Shown one piece after another: positions 34,561-44,862 of a stretch of 60,585 nt of DNA. The stretch is from the NCBI RefSeq assembly GCF_963678635.1, contig NW_026970927.1, forward strand, positions 1-60,585. The letters run 5' to 3'. The DNA is from Symsagittifera roscoffensis. Its lineage: Eukaryota > Xenacoelomorpha > Acoela > Convolutidae. The notes under the pieces were generated by a model. The model was not told the DNA's origin. It did not search any database and saw only the letters and a program-made list of their open reading frames with translations. The translations under genes and the position numbers were made by a program. The stretch's first letter is position 1, and each line of letters starts with the position of its first letter.

Positions 34561-35112
34561 TTTTTGTTCCGACTTTCGATACGAAAGTAACGGAATATTT
34601 GTGCTCGGGGTGGGTTTTTTTCTTCAGACAAATTTCGACTTTTTAGCTAGCCATTTTTGACGGAATTTTTTTATATCATTCGAAAGTTATTGTTGTCCTG
34701 AGCTCAAATTTGAAAAGATATTTTACCTGTGATCATTTTTCGTAAAGTTATGCGGGTTTAAAGGTTGCCATTTTGGCCATTTTGACCAATTTGGGACAGG
34801 ACAATTAACGCGCGATAAATTTTGCGCTACTAGCGCGTAAGCGGAGATTTAATCCGTCTTAGATATCGTTCCAAATTGGTTGAACGAAGCTTATTTGCCA
34901 TAATTGATTTGTTACAAGGAACGAAATCTATCCTTTTGTACTTTATATGGCGTTAGGGGGGATGATTTTCATAAAAAATCTTCAAATTTTAGAAAAAAAA
35001 TTGTTTCATTTTATTTTCTTTCATTTTATTTTTCTTTATGTTTTTACTGCTCCATAAACCTTAAAAGGCAGTCGGAACATTCAGGGCTTCGCCCTAATAC
35101 AAGCAGTCTTGT
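34561..35112 (+). mobile_element. Family B element, copy 2 (~550 bp)
   Basis: Full-length partner of 33299-33839 with scattered substitutions and small indels. Same first and last bases, which defines the family ends. The two copies are in direct orientation about 720 bp apart and bracket the candidate exon 34135-34317. Confidence 0.65.
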
Positions 35113-35184
35113 TAATGTTAGAAATTTGTTTTAAATGAAAATCCAATGTGTGCCCGTACCCAGGGGGATTTTCCGTGCAAGATC

Positions 35185-35240
35185 TGAAATCGTCTCGTCA
35201 TATATGAAAACTGTAGGCAAGCATTTTTGGTCAACCCGGG
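35185..35240 (-). repeat. Family D terminal fragment
   Basis: Ends AAGCATTTTTGGTCAACCCGGG, the inverted form of the family D start at 35360, preceded by a CATATATGAAAACTGTA motif typical of the family's hairpin units. Confidence 0.45.
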
Positions 35241-35359
35241 CGTTTTGTAGTTTTGAATCCTGTAAGGTTGGGTTTTTTCCAGTTGATTATTATTAATCGA
35301 ACTTTTGTTCAAAAAATTGTGATTACACTAGGTCTCCAGACTTTCGAAATCTTGCTGCT

Positions 35360-36070
35360 ATCCCGGGTTGACCAAAAATGCTTGTCCTACAATTTTCATT
35401 TATGAAAAATGCTTATCATACAGTTTCGTACAATTCCATAGATAGAGAAAGGTTAAGAAAACTCTAAGATAAGCATTTTTTCAAAAATCAAAGTTTTTTT
35501 TGTAAACATTCATTTCTCTAAATTTTCGGGATGTATTCGTAACCGAACACAAATGACTAAACCCATGGTTTACTCCAAACTAAAGTCAACAAAGGGTTGA
35601 TCGTCTGGCATTCACAATGCATTTGGAACGACTTTAAGAGAAGTATTCACAAATGATATACTGAAAGTATCAAACTTTTAATTTTTGGCAAGAACTTGAA
35701 AGATGGTTATTTTCAAAATTAGAATTTTCAAATTATCAGACATTAATCATGGCATATATAAACATGCCATACAAAAAAATAGGAGTTTTTAGCCAGTTTG
35801 AAAAAAAATTATCCAGAGAAACGGAAAAAAATCCAAATTTTGTGTATCCAGGACTACGTTATACAGAAAAAACAAAACAAAATTTGCATGCAAAATTTTT
35901 TTTGGAAAGTATTTGTTTTAGTAAAAAATTCGATTTGCGGTTGAAAAAAAAACAAAAAGTTTTGGGGCAATTTCAAATTTAATTTGAAAAATTTTTGTTG
36001 TCGCCATTAAAAAAATGCTAGTCATACAATTTTCATATATGGAAATTGTATGATAACCATTTTTTCCAAA
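35360..36070 (+). mobile_element. Family D element (hairpin-rich), partial
   Basis: Starts ATCCCGGGTTGACC, followed by AAAAATGCTTGTCCTACAAT and several more 'tgcttatcatacaattttcat' units. It ends in a near-perfect palindrome at 36014-36068 (CATACAATTTTCATATATGG / GAAATTGTATGATAACC). The central TTTGCATGCAAAATTTTTTT block appears inverted in the copies at 49.07 and 57.88 kb. No ORF of note beyond a low-complexity frame at 35749-35982. Confidence 0.5.
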
Positions 36071-36604
36071 AAACAAGAAACATCGTTTTTTTTTATCACC
36101 AGACTATTTTATTTACTTCAAATAGCCGCAGAAACTAGTTCGAATCTTTCACGGGCTGAGACGGCAGTCCAGTCCCAGGTGGTTGTAGTCCAGACTCAAG
36201 GTGATCAAAACAAACGTTTGCAGTTTTGAGATTAGTTATGCTCCCTCTGATAGTGATAAAACTACCTAACGCGACAGCTAAAGTCTTTACAAGAAATAAA
36301 AATTATAGAAATTGAATTACTTAAATTTCAAAACATTAAAAATGAGCACGGTCACTCCGATGGAGTGGTTTAGGTTAAAGTCAACACAAGCACCTGTTAC
36401 AAACTAATTAAGAAACTGATCTAAATTAGCACTACAGATCATTTCTTCTTCGCCATGAGGCAAAAAACTATTCTCGTAGTTACTCTCACGATTAATGTCG
36501 TAAAAGTCCTTACCAAATGACTCACTGACTTCCGGCGGTCACATCATGGTGTTTAAAAACAATTTTAAAAAAATGTATGGTCGGATCATGGAAAGAGTCT
36601 TCCT

Positions 36605-36905
36605 CCAAATTGGGGGGGGGGGGGGGGGGGATGAAAACTTATCCAATATTATTGCATCACTAGTCTTTATATGTTTGGGGGTTGGAGATAGTTCACTCGA
36701 GCGATATGAAAGGAATATCGCCTAAATGGGCCGATACGATTCTTCACAAATTGCGGGTCTTTTTGGTTATACCCACCCTCCTAAATTATGAAAAAATTTG
36801 GGACACTGTTACTAGGAAGCTAATTATTTTATTATGGGACTGGTGGAAATTAACCATTTCTACTTAATTGAGCCTCAAACTGACTCCCCCCCCCCCAAAT
36901 TTTGC
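36605..36905. mobile_element. Putative element with G-run/C-run inverted ends
   Basis: CCAAATTG followed by 19 G (about 36612-36630) at the left, and a C run followed by AAATTTTG at the right (about 36886-36903), form inverted ends around 300 bp of non-coding sequence. Runs at the ends resemble the G/C-rich subterminal parts of the hAT MITEs but the interior does not clearly align. Confidence 0.3.
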
Positions 36906-37165
36906 CTTTTTTAAGCATAAGTTTCATTGAAAGTATGCTAAATGCGTTTTTAATTGTCGTTAAGTTCAAATTTTTTGCCAGCTTCTAGCTTGATTTAACA
37001 CTCAGGATATTAGATCTGCGTTTTTAAGGAAAATCAGTCAAACTTTGAAAAAAAAAGTTAATTTATATTTTTTTTATCATTTAGTGGGGGGAAGGGAGGG
37101 GGGAAATAACCGAAAAGACCCCAAGTTGCAATTAGTTTCTTTGGAAGACTGACGGTAAGTGACAG

Positions 37166-38091
37166 TACCCGCATCCAAGTTTAGGCGTAAGTAATCGATT
37201 ATAACGGATTTTTATGATGATTTTTTGACAATTATAATTGATTATAATTACCAACATAAGGTGTTTAAAGGATTTATAATTGATTATAATTGAGTATAGT
37301 TCTTACAAAAAACCCTTAAAATTAATTATAATTGATTATAATCTTTTTTTGCCAAAATTTTGTCAATTCAAAATAATATTCGAATTATTCCTTATGGGTT
37401 ATTAATTTTGTGTCAATAAGAAATTTTCTAGAAAAGAGATCTCTTGAACACTTTGGTTCATCTGAACCCAAAGTTTTACCACGAAACAAAAGTTTTATAG
37501 AGATCCTTTCATATTAGTGGAAAGGTTACCGCGGTAGATGAAAAATAAATCTTCCAAATCAATCATGAAACTAAATCAATTTGCTGATGTTTTGGTGGTT
37601 AAAAAAGTTTAAAAAATTCATCACAAAACAACTCTAATGGAGAGGGAATGAAAAAAATTTTATAAATTTGAATTGTTTGGAAAACTTTGAAAACATTTTT
37701 CTCATTTTTCATACGAACCAAAGTCTACAAAAAGCATAAAATATAACCAATTAAGATGCAACTTCGAAGACAAAATGGACAAACAAATCGGAATATAATC
37801 AATTATAATCGATTATAATGGATTTTTGTGCAAAACTACGAAATTAGAATTTTGAATAAAAATAATGGATTATAATTAAATATAATTGATTATAATTGTA
37901 TCGAAAAATGGACGAATAAATAATAGATTATAATTGCTTTTAATGTAAGATAATTAATTACAATTTGATTTTAAAAGAGAGATTATAATCCATTAAAAAT
38001 TGATCAAAATTGATTACTTTTCAATTTTAGTAAGACTGGTACTAAAATCGTAATATAATCGATTACTAACGCTTAAAACTGGATGCGGGTA
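37166..38091. mobile_element. 926-bp non-autonomous element with TACCCGCATCCA ends
   Basis: About 40-bp terminal inverted repeats: the left begins TACCCGCATCCAAGTTTAGG, the inverted right begins TACCCGCATCCAGTTTTAAG, and both continue to AGTAATCGATTATA. A 4-bp direct repeat, ACAG, flanks it (37162-37165, 38092-38095). Just inside each end are strings of the self-complementary TTATAATTGATTATAATT; the middle (about 37340-37790) is ordinary AT-rich sequence. No coding capacity. I cannot assign a superfamily. Confidence 0.7.
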
Positions 38092-38358
38092 ACAGCATGA
38101 TTGAGACGACACAAATTTTAGCTAAGAGCATCACATTTGAGAATAAAATAATCCAAAAATTTTAAAAGAGAATTAGAGTTATCAAAATGTCTAGATTGCT
38201 CAATAATCATGAATCTCTCGAAATTTTTAATTTTTTAATTTTCATGCGCTTTCAACTTTCAAATTATTGTTTTGTGCAGCTGTCTAATTCAGCCGTTTTT
38301 TCATAAATTTTATGTTTTCAATTCGCAAGACACTCATGTTTCATTTCAGGTTTCGCTA

Positions 38359-38787
38359 CACCAGCGGATTGGGGGAGGGGGGAGGGGGGAGGGGGGAGGG
38401 GGGGTATGGGCGGAGCGGACGTCTTTCCTCAGAAGTTCGACCCCCTGCCGACCCCAAGGGTCCCCCTTTTGTACTATTATGAGATATCCAGTTTTGAATG
38501 ACCGACCCTAAAATTTTTCTAAAGGCGCCTTTGGAGGGGGCAGCGCGCGCCGAAAAAATACGATTTTTTTGGTCAAAATTTTCCAAAAAGTGCCTAAAAA
38601 CGCCTTTTTTTGGCCTGTTTTTCATAAATTTGCCTGCGGCGCAGAAAATTTGGTCCAAATGGGGTCTTTATAGGGATTTGAGAGAACTAAGAAAATCAAT
38701 TTGGTCGACCTAGAAAAAAAGGTCAAAAAAATTTTCGATTTTTTTCTGAAAATCCGCCACCTCGAGAAAACCCTAGATCTGTACCTG
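38359..38787 (+). mobile_element. hAT-type MITE with 8-bp target duplication (family A)
   Basis: Flanked by TTTCGCTA at 38351-38358 and 38788-38795. The ends are CACCAGCGGATTGGGGG and, inverted, CAGGTACAGATCTAGGG, both variants of the CAGGGGCGGATTTAGG terminus. Contains a G-rich tract (GGGGGAGGGG repeated, 38370-38404) with quadruplex potential. 8-bp duplications and CAGGGGCGGAT-like ends are hallmarks of hAT elements; with 429 bp and no transposase it is non-autonomous. Confidence 0.8.
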
Positions 38788-39138
38788 TTTCGCTATAATG
38801 TTTTTCTTTTTGCTCAGTTTGAGATGCTATCAAAAGTAGTATTGCACTCTCAAACACTCCATTGGTTATTTTTGAATAAGTTAACGCACTTTGTATAATT
38901 GTTTGGGCTCAATGCATATCGTTTTTTTAACGTGTAAGCGGCAGACTAATCTGGCTCGATAATATTCCAAGTTAAATTGAAGCTAGTAATCGGTTTAATC
39001 AATAATTAGAGACATTACTAGACTCTAAATGTATCACTTTGTAATTTACAAACCTGGGGCAAAGATTTTCAAATAAAATTGGAAAACAAAACTGCGCACT
39101 TTTCTAGTTTTTTTTTTTTGAAAATTGTTTTAAAAATT

Positions 39139-39450
39139 CAAATAGCGAGCAGTAATACAAGCAGTGTAACTACTATCCAATATTTAAAAAATTTTTAATA
39201 TTTAAAAACAGTCCCGTTTTTTTTTCAATTTTGTCATCTGATTTTGCCTGTATTCATTACATACCAGAAGAAAGTTGGAAACGTGTCGATGGGTTCGACA
39301 CGTTTCCAACTTTCTTCTGGTATGTAATGAATACAGGCAAAATCAGATGACAAAATTGAAAAAAAAACAAACGAGACTGTTTTTAAATATTTAAAAATTT
39401 TTAAATATTGGACAGTAGTAACACTGCTTGTATTACTGCTCGCTATTTGA
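39139..39450. repeat. 312-bp near-perfect palindrome (fold-back)
   Basis: Left arm 39139-39289 and right arm 39295-39450 are reverse complements around a 5-bp centre (TGGGT). The inner ~80 bp are free of mismatches; the outer part has a few substitutions and a ~5-bp length difference in a T/A run. Ends are TCAAATAGCGAGCAG and its complement. No obvious target duplication. Confidence 0.85.
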
Positions 39451-39829
39451 AGGAGCCAAAATGGAATGCATTCGAAATTTAAAAAAAAATCTTCCTAAAA
39501 ACTTTTCGAACTTCAGGAATTTTTTAAGATCACCAGTTTTTGCTTGAAACTGGCCCAGTTAGAGAAGATTGGGCCAAAATCTAACTTTTTTAATCTGCTG
39601 GGTAATTTTAAAGTTAAAATCTAATTTTGGAACTGAAAAACATTCAACTTTTTGTACCATTTTTTTTTACATGGGAAGAGTAATTTGCCTTCCTTTTGAC
39701 CAATGAATTTGAATTGCACTTAGAAAAACTCAAACTCAAACAGCAAAACAAAATCAAATTTGAACTTGATATTTTCTCCACCTGTTTCTGATATTTTTCT
39801 GAAAGCGGCTTTGGCTCTAATAAAAGCAT

Positions 39830-40045
39830 ATTTGATTCGGCAAATTTTTTGAACAAGTGCTCAAAAACGGCAATTTTGGCCATTTTTCAGAAAATATTGT
39901 CTGCGGCGTAGACATTTTTGCAGCAGGATCCTTCGTGATGGTATATTAGACTTCGCTTATATGGGGACTCGGGTAATCGTTTTGGTCAATCCAGAAAAAA
40001 ATTTAAAAATCGATAACATTTTTTGAAACCCGGTCAGAAAACAAT
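39830..40045 (+). mobile_element. Decayed hAT-type MITE, internal part (family A)
   Basis: Shares the ordered blocks 'gtgctcaaaaacggc', 'ttttggccatttttc', 'ctgcggcgtagaca' and 'ggtcaatccagaaaaaaat' with 38590-38740. Both termini are missing. Confidence 0.45.
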
Positions 40046-40267
40046 AGGTTCAATGTTGAATGGTTGAATTAAATTATATTCCTCACTTTGACGTCGACTG
40101 AAAAAAATGCAGTTTAAAATTCCAGTTTTCAAGTCAGCGAAAAAATAACCAAATTTTTGAAAAATTGTAAAATTTGCACATAATTAGCATGCATTTTGAA
40201 AAAAATCATAACTTGGCCAAAATGTTTTTCTTTGTTAGACAATAAATGGTTGATAAATAATTCCAAT

Positions 40268-40380
40268 TCAGGGTAGCAGTCCGTGCTGGCTGAAGAAGTC
40301 TTCAGAGAAGATTGGGTTTTGACCTTTGTCGTAGGGGTCACTTTTTGCATCCAGAACTACACTGCGAACGGTCACAAGTC
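40268..40380 (-). CDS. Candidate terminal exon of the duplicated membrane-protein gene
   Basis: Minus-strand frame opening at acceptor TTATTTCAG|GA and ending in TGA (40268-40270); 36 residues, ending IFSEDFFSQHGLLP. It needs one base from the previous exon, which is exactly what the transmembrane exons at 48132-48290 and 56883-57041 leave (donor GAAG|GTAAAA). Joined, the peptide runs ...TWLKTYVE-G-LVTVRSVVLDAKSDPY.... This would be the short soluble tail after the membrane segment. No second copy of this exon is in the window. The intron to the left copy would be 7.75 kb and contain two LINE-bearing repeats. Confidence 0.45.
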
Positions 40381-40594
40381 CTGAAATAAAAAGAAGTGTG
40401 ACGAAACTTTACTTATTTACAGCTTAGGTTGATATTGAAGACCAAATGAAAAATCATTCCTGGTCGTGAGGCCAGAAGGCAGGCGTCAAAATCAAAACGT
40501 GTGAGTGTGATGTTTTTACTTATTTATCCCAAAACAGAATTGCAGTCACCTCATTTATAATCCAACGCTAGATTCTAACTATAATATTACAAAT

Positions 40595-40980
40595 CAGTTG
40601 CGGATTTAGGGGGGCGGACGCTTTCTCTCAGGGATTCGACCCCCCTGCCGACCCAAAGAGTCCGCCCTTTGTACTATTTTGAGATATCCATTTTTGGCTG
40701 ACTGACCTTAAAATTTTTCGAAAGGCGCCTCCGGCGCCAAAATATACTAATTGTGAGGAAAAACGCGATTTTTTGGTCAATATTTTCCAAAAAGTGCCTA
40801 AAAACGCCTTTCTTGGCCTGTTTTTTTTTAATTTGTCTGCGGTGCAGAAAATTTATTCGAAATGAGGTCTTTAAATGATTTGGGAGAGCTCGGAAAAGGA
40901 AATTTCGACAGAACTTTCAAATCTTTTTTGAAAATCCGCCAAATCCTCCCCCCCTCGAGAAAATCCAAGATCCGCGCCTG
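40595..40980 (+). mobile_element. hAT-type MITE with 8-bp target duplication (family A)
   Basis: 386 bp flanked by TTACAAAT at 40587-40594 and 40981-40988. Ends are CAGTTGCGGATTTAGGGG and, inverted, CAGGCGCGGATCTTGG. Aligns over most of its length with 38359-38787. No transposase. It defines family A best in this window. Confidence 0.85.
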
Positions 40981-41089
40981 TTACAAATCATTGAAAAAAT
41001 TTAAATGATTTTTAAATTTTTTTTTTAAAAAAGGCGATCATTTTAATCTTCATCCTGATAATGCAGATGAAAATTATTGCCTTTGTAAA

Positions 41090-41638
41090 ACACTTTTGTT
41101 CTCCATTTCGACTTTCGAAGCAAGTGAGAAAATATTTGTATTCGCGGTTTTTTTTCTCCCGACACATTTGATTTTTTAACTAGCCAATTTAACGGATTTT
41201 TTTAATACTTCAAACGCTGTTGATGAACCTCACGGGTTTTTTAATTCTTCAAAAGTTGTTTTTGTTCTGAGCTCACAATTGAAAAGATAGTTCACTTGTG
41301 ATCATTTTTCATGAAGTTATAACGTTTAAAATATTGCCTATAAATAACGCGCGATATATTTCCTTCTAATAATGCGGATATTTAGTCCGACTTAGAAGTC
41401 GTTCCAAATGAGTTGAGGCAAGCGTTTTGGTATTATTTTTACTTTGCTATATGCAAAAGATATCAATTTAAACCTCACTTAGCGTGTGGGGGCATGATGA
41501 CTTTTCGAGAAAAAATACATGAAACTTTTAACATTTTTTTGAAAAATTTCATCTGTTTTTTCAAGACTAACTCTACTCCATAGACGTAAAATGCATGCGG
41601 AACAATCAGAACTTTGCCTTGGAACATGCAGTCTTGTT
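41090..41638 (+). mobile_element. Family B element, diverged copy 3
   Basis: Shows the family order at lower identity: TTTCGACTTTCGAAGC near the start, the 'gaaaagatagttcacttgtgatcatttttc' region, 'agtcgttccaaatgagttga', 'gcgtgtgggggcatgatga', and an end GGAACAATCAGAACTTTGCC followed by GCAGTCTTGT. The terminal hairpin is degraded. Its last 32 bp are included in the R tandem duplication. Confidence 0.55.
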
Positions 41639-44600
41639 ACTTAGTTAGAACGGAATTGCTTATTTAGAAGTAAATTGCTAATTCTACTCTTTGCTAATTT
41701 GAAAGTCAATAATACCAGTCTCTTACAAGCAAACAGAAAAAACACTGAGGCAATTTATGTATAGGTACACAAGACCCGTGCTGAAAAGCAATAGGAAAAG
41801 ATGCTTTTCAATTTTATAAAAGTCTTCAATTTGAAACATTTTCAACAATTGCTCGTTTTCTCAATTCAATTTTCAATACTTTCTCGTTGAATAATTTCTC
41901 AAAAAGCAACAATTATTCACCCGAATGAAACAAAACTGATCGTATCTAACGCAACAGCCGTAAAAATTCCGACTGCCCTCTATTGTCGATCAATTTTTGT
42001 CGAAAAATTTTTGTTTCCTAAATTTATCCAACCATAGGCTGTGTAAAGTATCAAGTGATATGTTTTGGGTGTGATAACGAAGTAGTAAAAGAAATTTGCT
42101 TGCAATAGTTCAAATTGGACGCAGTAAATATGCCGCTACATTTTAATAGAACGAAGTATATTGCGCTTCGCCTATCCTATTTTCAAATAAAGTCGTCAAA
42201 GTAATAATACATTCGTGTTATTGAAACGTAAGCGGCAAATTGAATCATTCTTATTCGAATTGAGGCAAGCAATTTGCTATTTTTATTACTTTACAGACGC
42301 TCGTATAAAGTTACTCTGAAAAACGCAGAGCCCTGAATGTCCGACAGCCAAAGTCATTGAGAAACGTATGTGTCGAAAATTGATAACATAGTTGGATAAA
42401 ATTCCAAAATAACATATTTTCTTCAACTTTTGTAAAGCATCAAAAGTCATAAGTTAAGTCTGATAATGCGGAGACAACCAATGGTTTAAATTCAAATTAG
42501 AATAAATTAAATGGTCGGTTAAGCTTAAAACCACGTAACCGAAAAGCAGTTAAAGTTGAACTTTTCAAGCTCTGTGAACTTACAAAAACAGATCATAGCA
42601 AACTATCATCTTAAAAATTAGCATAAGAATTCAGTACCTTTCAGATGATATCGAAAAAAAAATAATGTCAAAAAAGCGAAAGAAAAAGTCAAAAATTAAC
42701 TGGAGAAAAAAACCACCCGAGCCCAAATACACTTTCACTTTCTTCGACGGTCAAAAACCAATTTATATATTTTTTAATATTGTCAGTTTTAAACAGCATT
42801 TGGAACATTCCCTAATTCGGATCGATACGGGCAGGTTTTCATATTTTTTTTTCAACATATGTCTTATTTCATCAATTTTAAGAAAATTTTATAAAAAAAA
42901 AATAGGAAAAAAACTTTCGAGAGCTAATTATTTAAATTGCTCACACAAATTTCTTTACAAAGCAAAAAACGAACCAGAAAAATTAACAGAAGCAACATGT
43001 CACATATGTTTCTTTAAAACAAGACACGTTTTTCCGTAATTGGAATTATGATCCTACGAAAAAAGTTCATGGTCAATTTGAAAAACAGCTTTAACTAGTA
43101 ACGAAGCTAATCAGAAAAAAAATACGGTTACGGGAAAACAATTTAAAAAATTCTAAGCATCTGATCATTCTAAATCTGTTTTTTAAGCCTTCAACCATAT
43201 CTGCAAGAATTGCAAACTAATTCACAATGAAATTGATACCAGAAAACTTCAATTATTCTGCAGAGATTGGTTTGCAACTTGTAGCCAAATTTAAAAATCC
43301 CAAAATGTTTAAAATGTTGCTAGGTACTACAAATTACTGCGTATTTTTCAAATTTTTTGCAAACGAAGTTGCAATGATTCTACAAAACATTAGAAAAAAA
43401 AGTGATAGTGGAAATGATGGCTTCACAAATGAAGTTCTGAACATTGTATAAATTTTTATGAGTCAACTTTTGACTGAAGCTCTTAATGAAAATATAATAT
43501 ACGGCTTTTTTCCGAACCACCTCAAATTAGCAAAAAATGTCCAGATTCATAAAGCCTGAAATCCAAAAGAGTGTGATAATTAAAGCCAATTAGCTTACTG
43601 TCATTCTTTTGGCGAAAGTTTTTGAGAAAAAAATTTATAATCAAATGTTTCAATTTATTAAGAAGAAAAATTTCATTTCGTTCAAACAATTTGCATTTCA
43701 ATCAGAAATTTCAGGTGTAGGTTATTTAACTCGATTCATTGAAACCATGCGTGAAGTAGTTGACGAACCAAATTTTGGTAGTTTTGGCAATGTAAATCAC
43801 AGATTTTTTAAATTGCAAAGCTGGATTGTAATGTAGTTTGCGGGAAAACTTTGGTCCTGTTGAAAACCTTTTTTTTTGTTGGTTGATATCAATATGTCAA
43901 AATACTGAGCGATATGAATATGTCATAAATCTGAGTACAAACCAATTTCCCGGTGTGTAAACCAAGGCTCAGTGAGCCAATTTTTGAGCCAATTTTTGAC
44001 TGAATTTCTTAATGAACTTCAGTAAAAAATTCAGTAATTTTTGACCGCTTTTTTTTCTGATGTAAATGAACAATTTGACATTGTCTTGCAAGTTGAGGTT
44101 GTTTATTTTGCTGACGATACTACAATTTTTATGCTGAACAACTGCAAAATGGTCTTTTTATGAGAATATAAAACTCAGCTAAAACCATCAACGATGCAAA
44201 AAGTCAGTACATGAATTGAGGGGCAAGCAAATCTGACAAGTTGGAAACTTTAAGAAAAAAACTTAAAAAAATATTCCTTGTTGTAATTGCTTAGGTATTT
44301 TGATTGACAAAAATTTTTCTTTCAACTATCATACTCAAACAATTTTCACAATTGAATTTTACAAAATGCAAAACGAACAGGTAAGGCTACGTGTTTCAAA
44401 TAAAATTTTGAATCCATACGTGAAATCATGGTTGAAAATAGCATATATTCAGTTTTTGAAATGTTTTTCTGTGAAATATCTGAAAACTATGTTCAAGTCA
44501 TTGCAAGACAAAAGCTGCATGAGAAATATTGACTTGAAATTAGGAACAAATGCATATCAAGCACTTGTAAAGCCAAAACCATTTTGCCATCTATTTCTTG

Positions 44601-44862
44601 TCGGCTTATTGTATGAAGAAGTCCCGTAGACGTTTCCTTTTAATTGCATACAATTTTTAGCAGAAAAAATTGGTTATTTATAAACTTTTACAAAATGGTT
44701 ATTACAGACTACCAAGACTTTGTCAAAAACTTTATGCAACTATATGTTAACGTAATCAAACAATAACTTATTTGATCTGAAATTAGGATTCACCTTTTTC
44801 TTGAGCACACTTGTTCAAGTGTGCCGCTTGTTGACTACTAGAACTCTTCGGGAAACCCTTCG
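41607..44862 (+). repeat. R1: 3.26-kb unit with a decayed LINE reverse transcriptase
   Basis: First of four copies. The unit runs from ATCAGAACTTTGCC (inside the family B element) to GGGAAACCCTTCG. The right two-thirds encode, in several frames broken by stops, non-LTR reverse-transcriptase motifs: SGNDGFTNEVLNIV (43404), NPKECDN followed by LAKVFEKKIYNQMFQFIKKK (43560-43665), YFADDTTIFML (44107) and LGILIDKNFSFNYHT (44287). It is an inactivated LINE copy, jockey/CR1-like in style. The 124-codon Lys-rich frame at 42665-43039 lies where the linker before RT would be. Near the 3' end is a perfect hairpin (GCACACTTGTTCAAGTGTGC, about 44805-44824). Confidence 0.75.

Noticed and set aside
39644-39883. 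79-codon minus-strand frame
   Set aside because: No motif; overlaps decayed MITE sequence.
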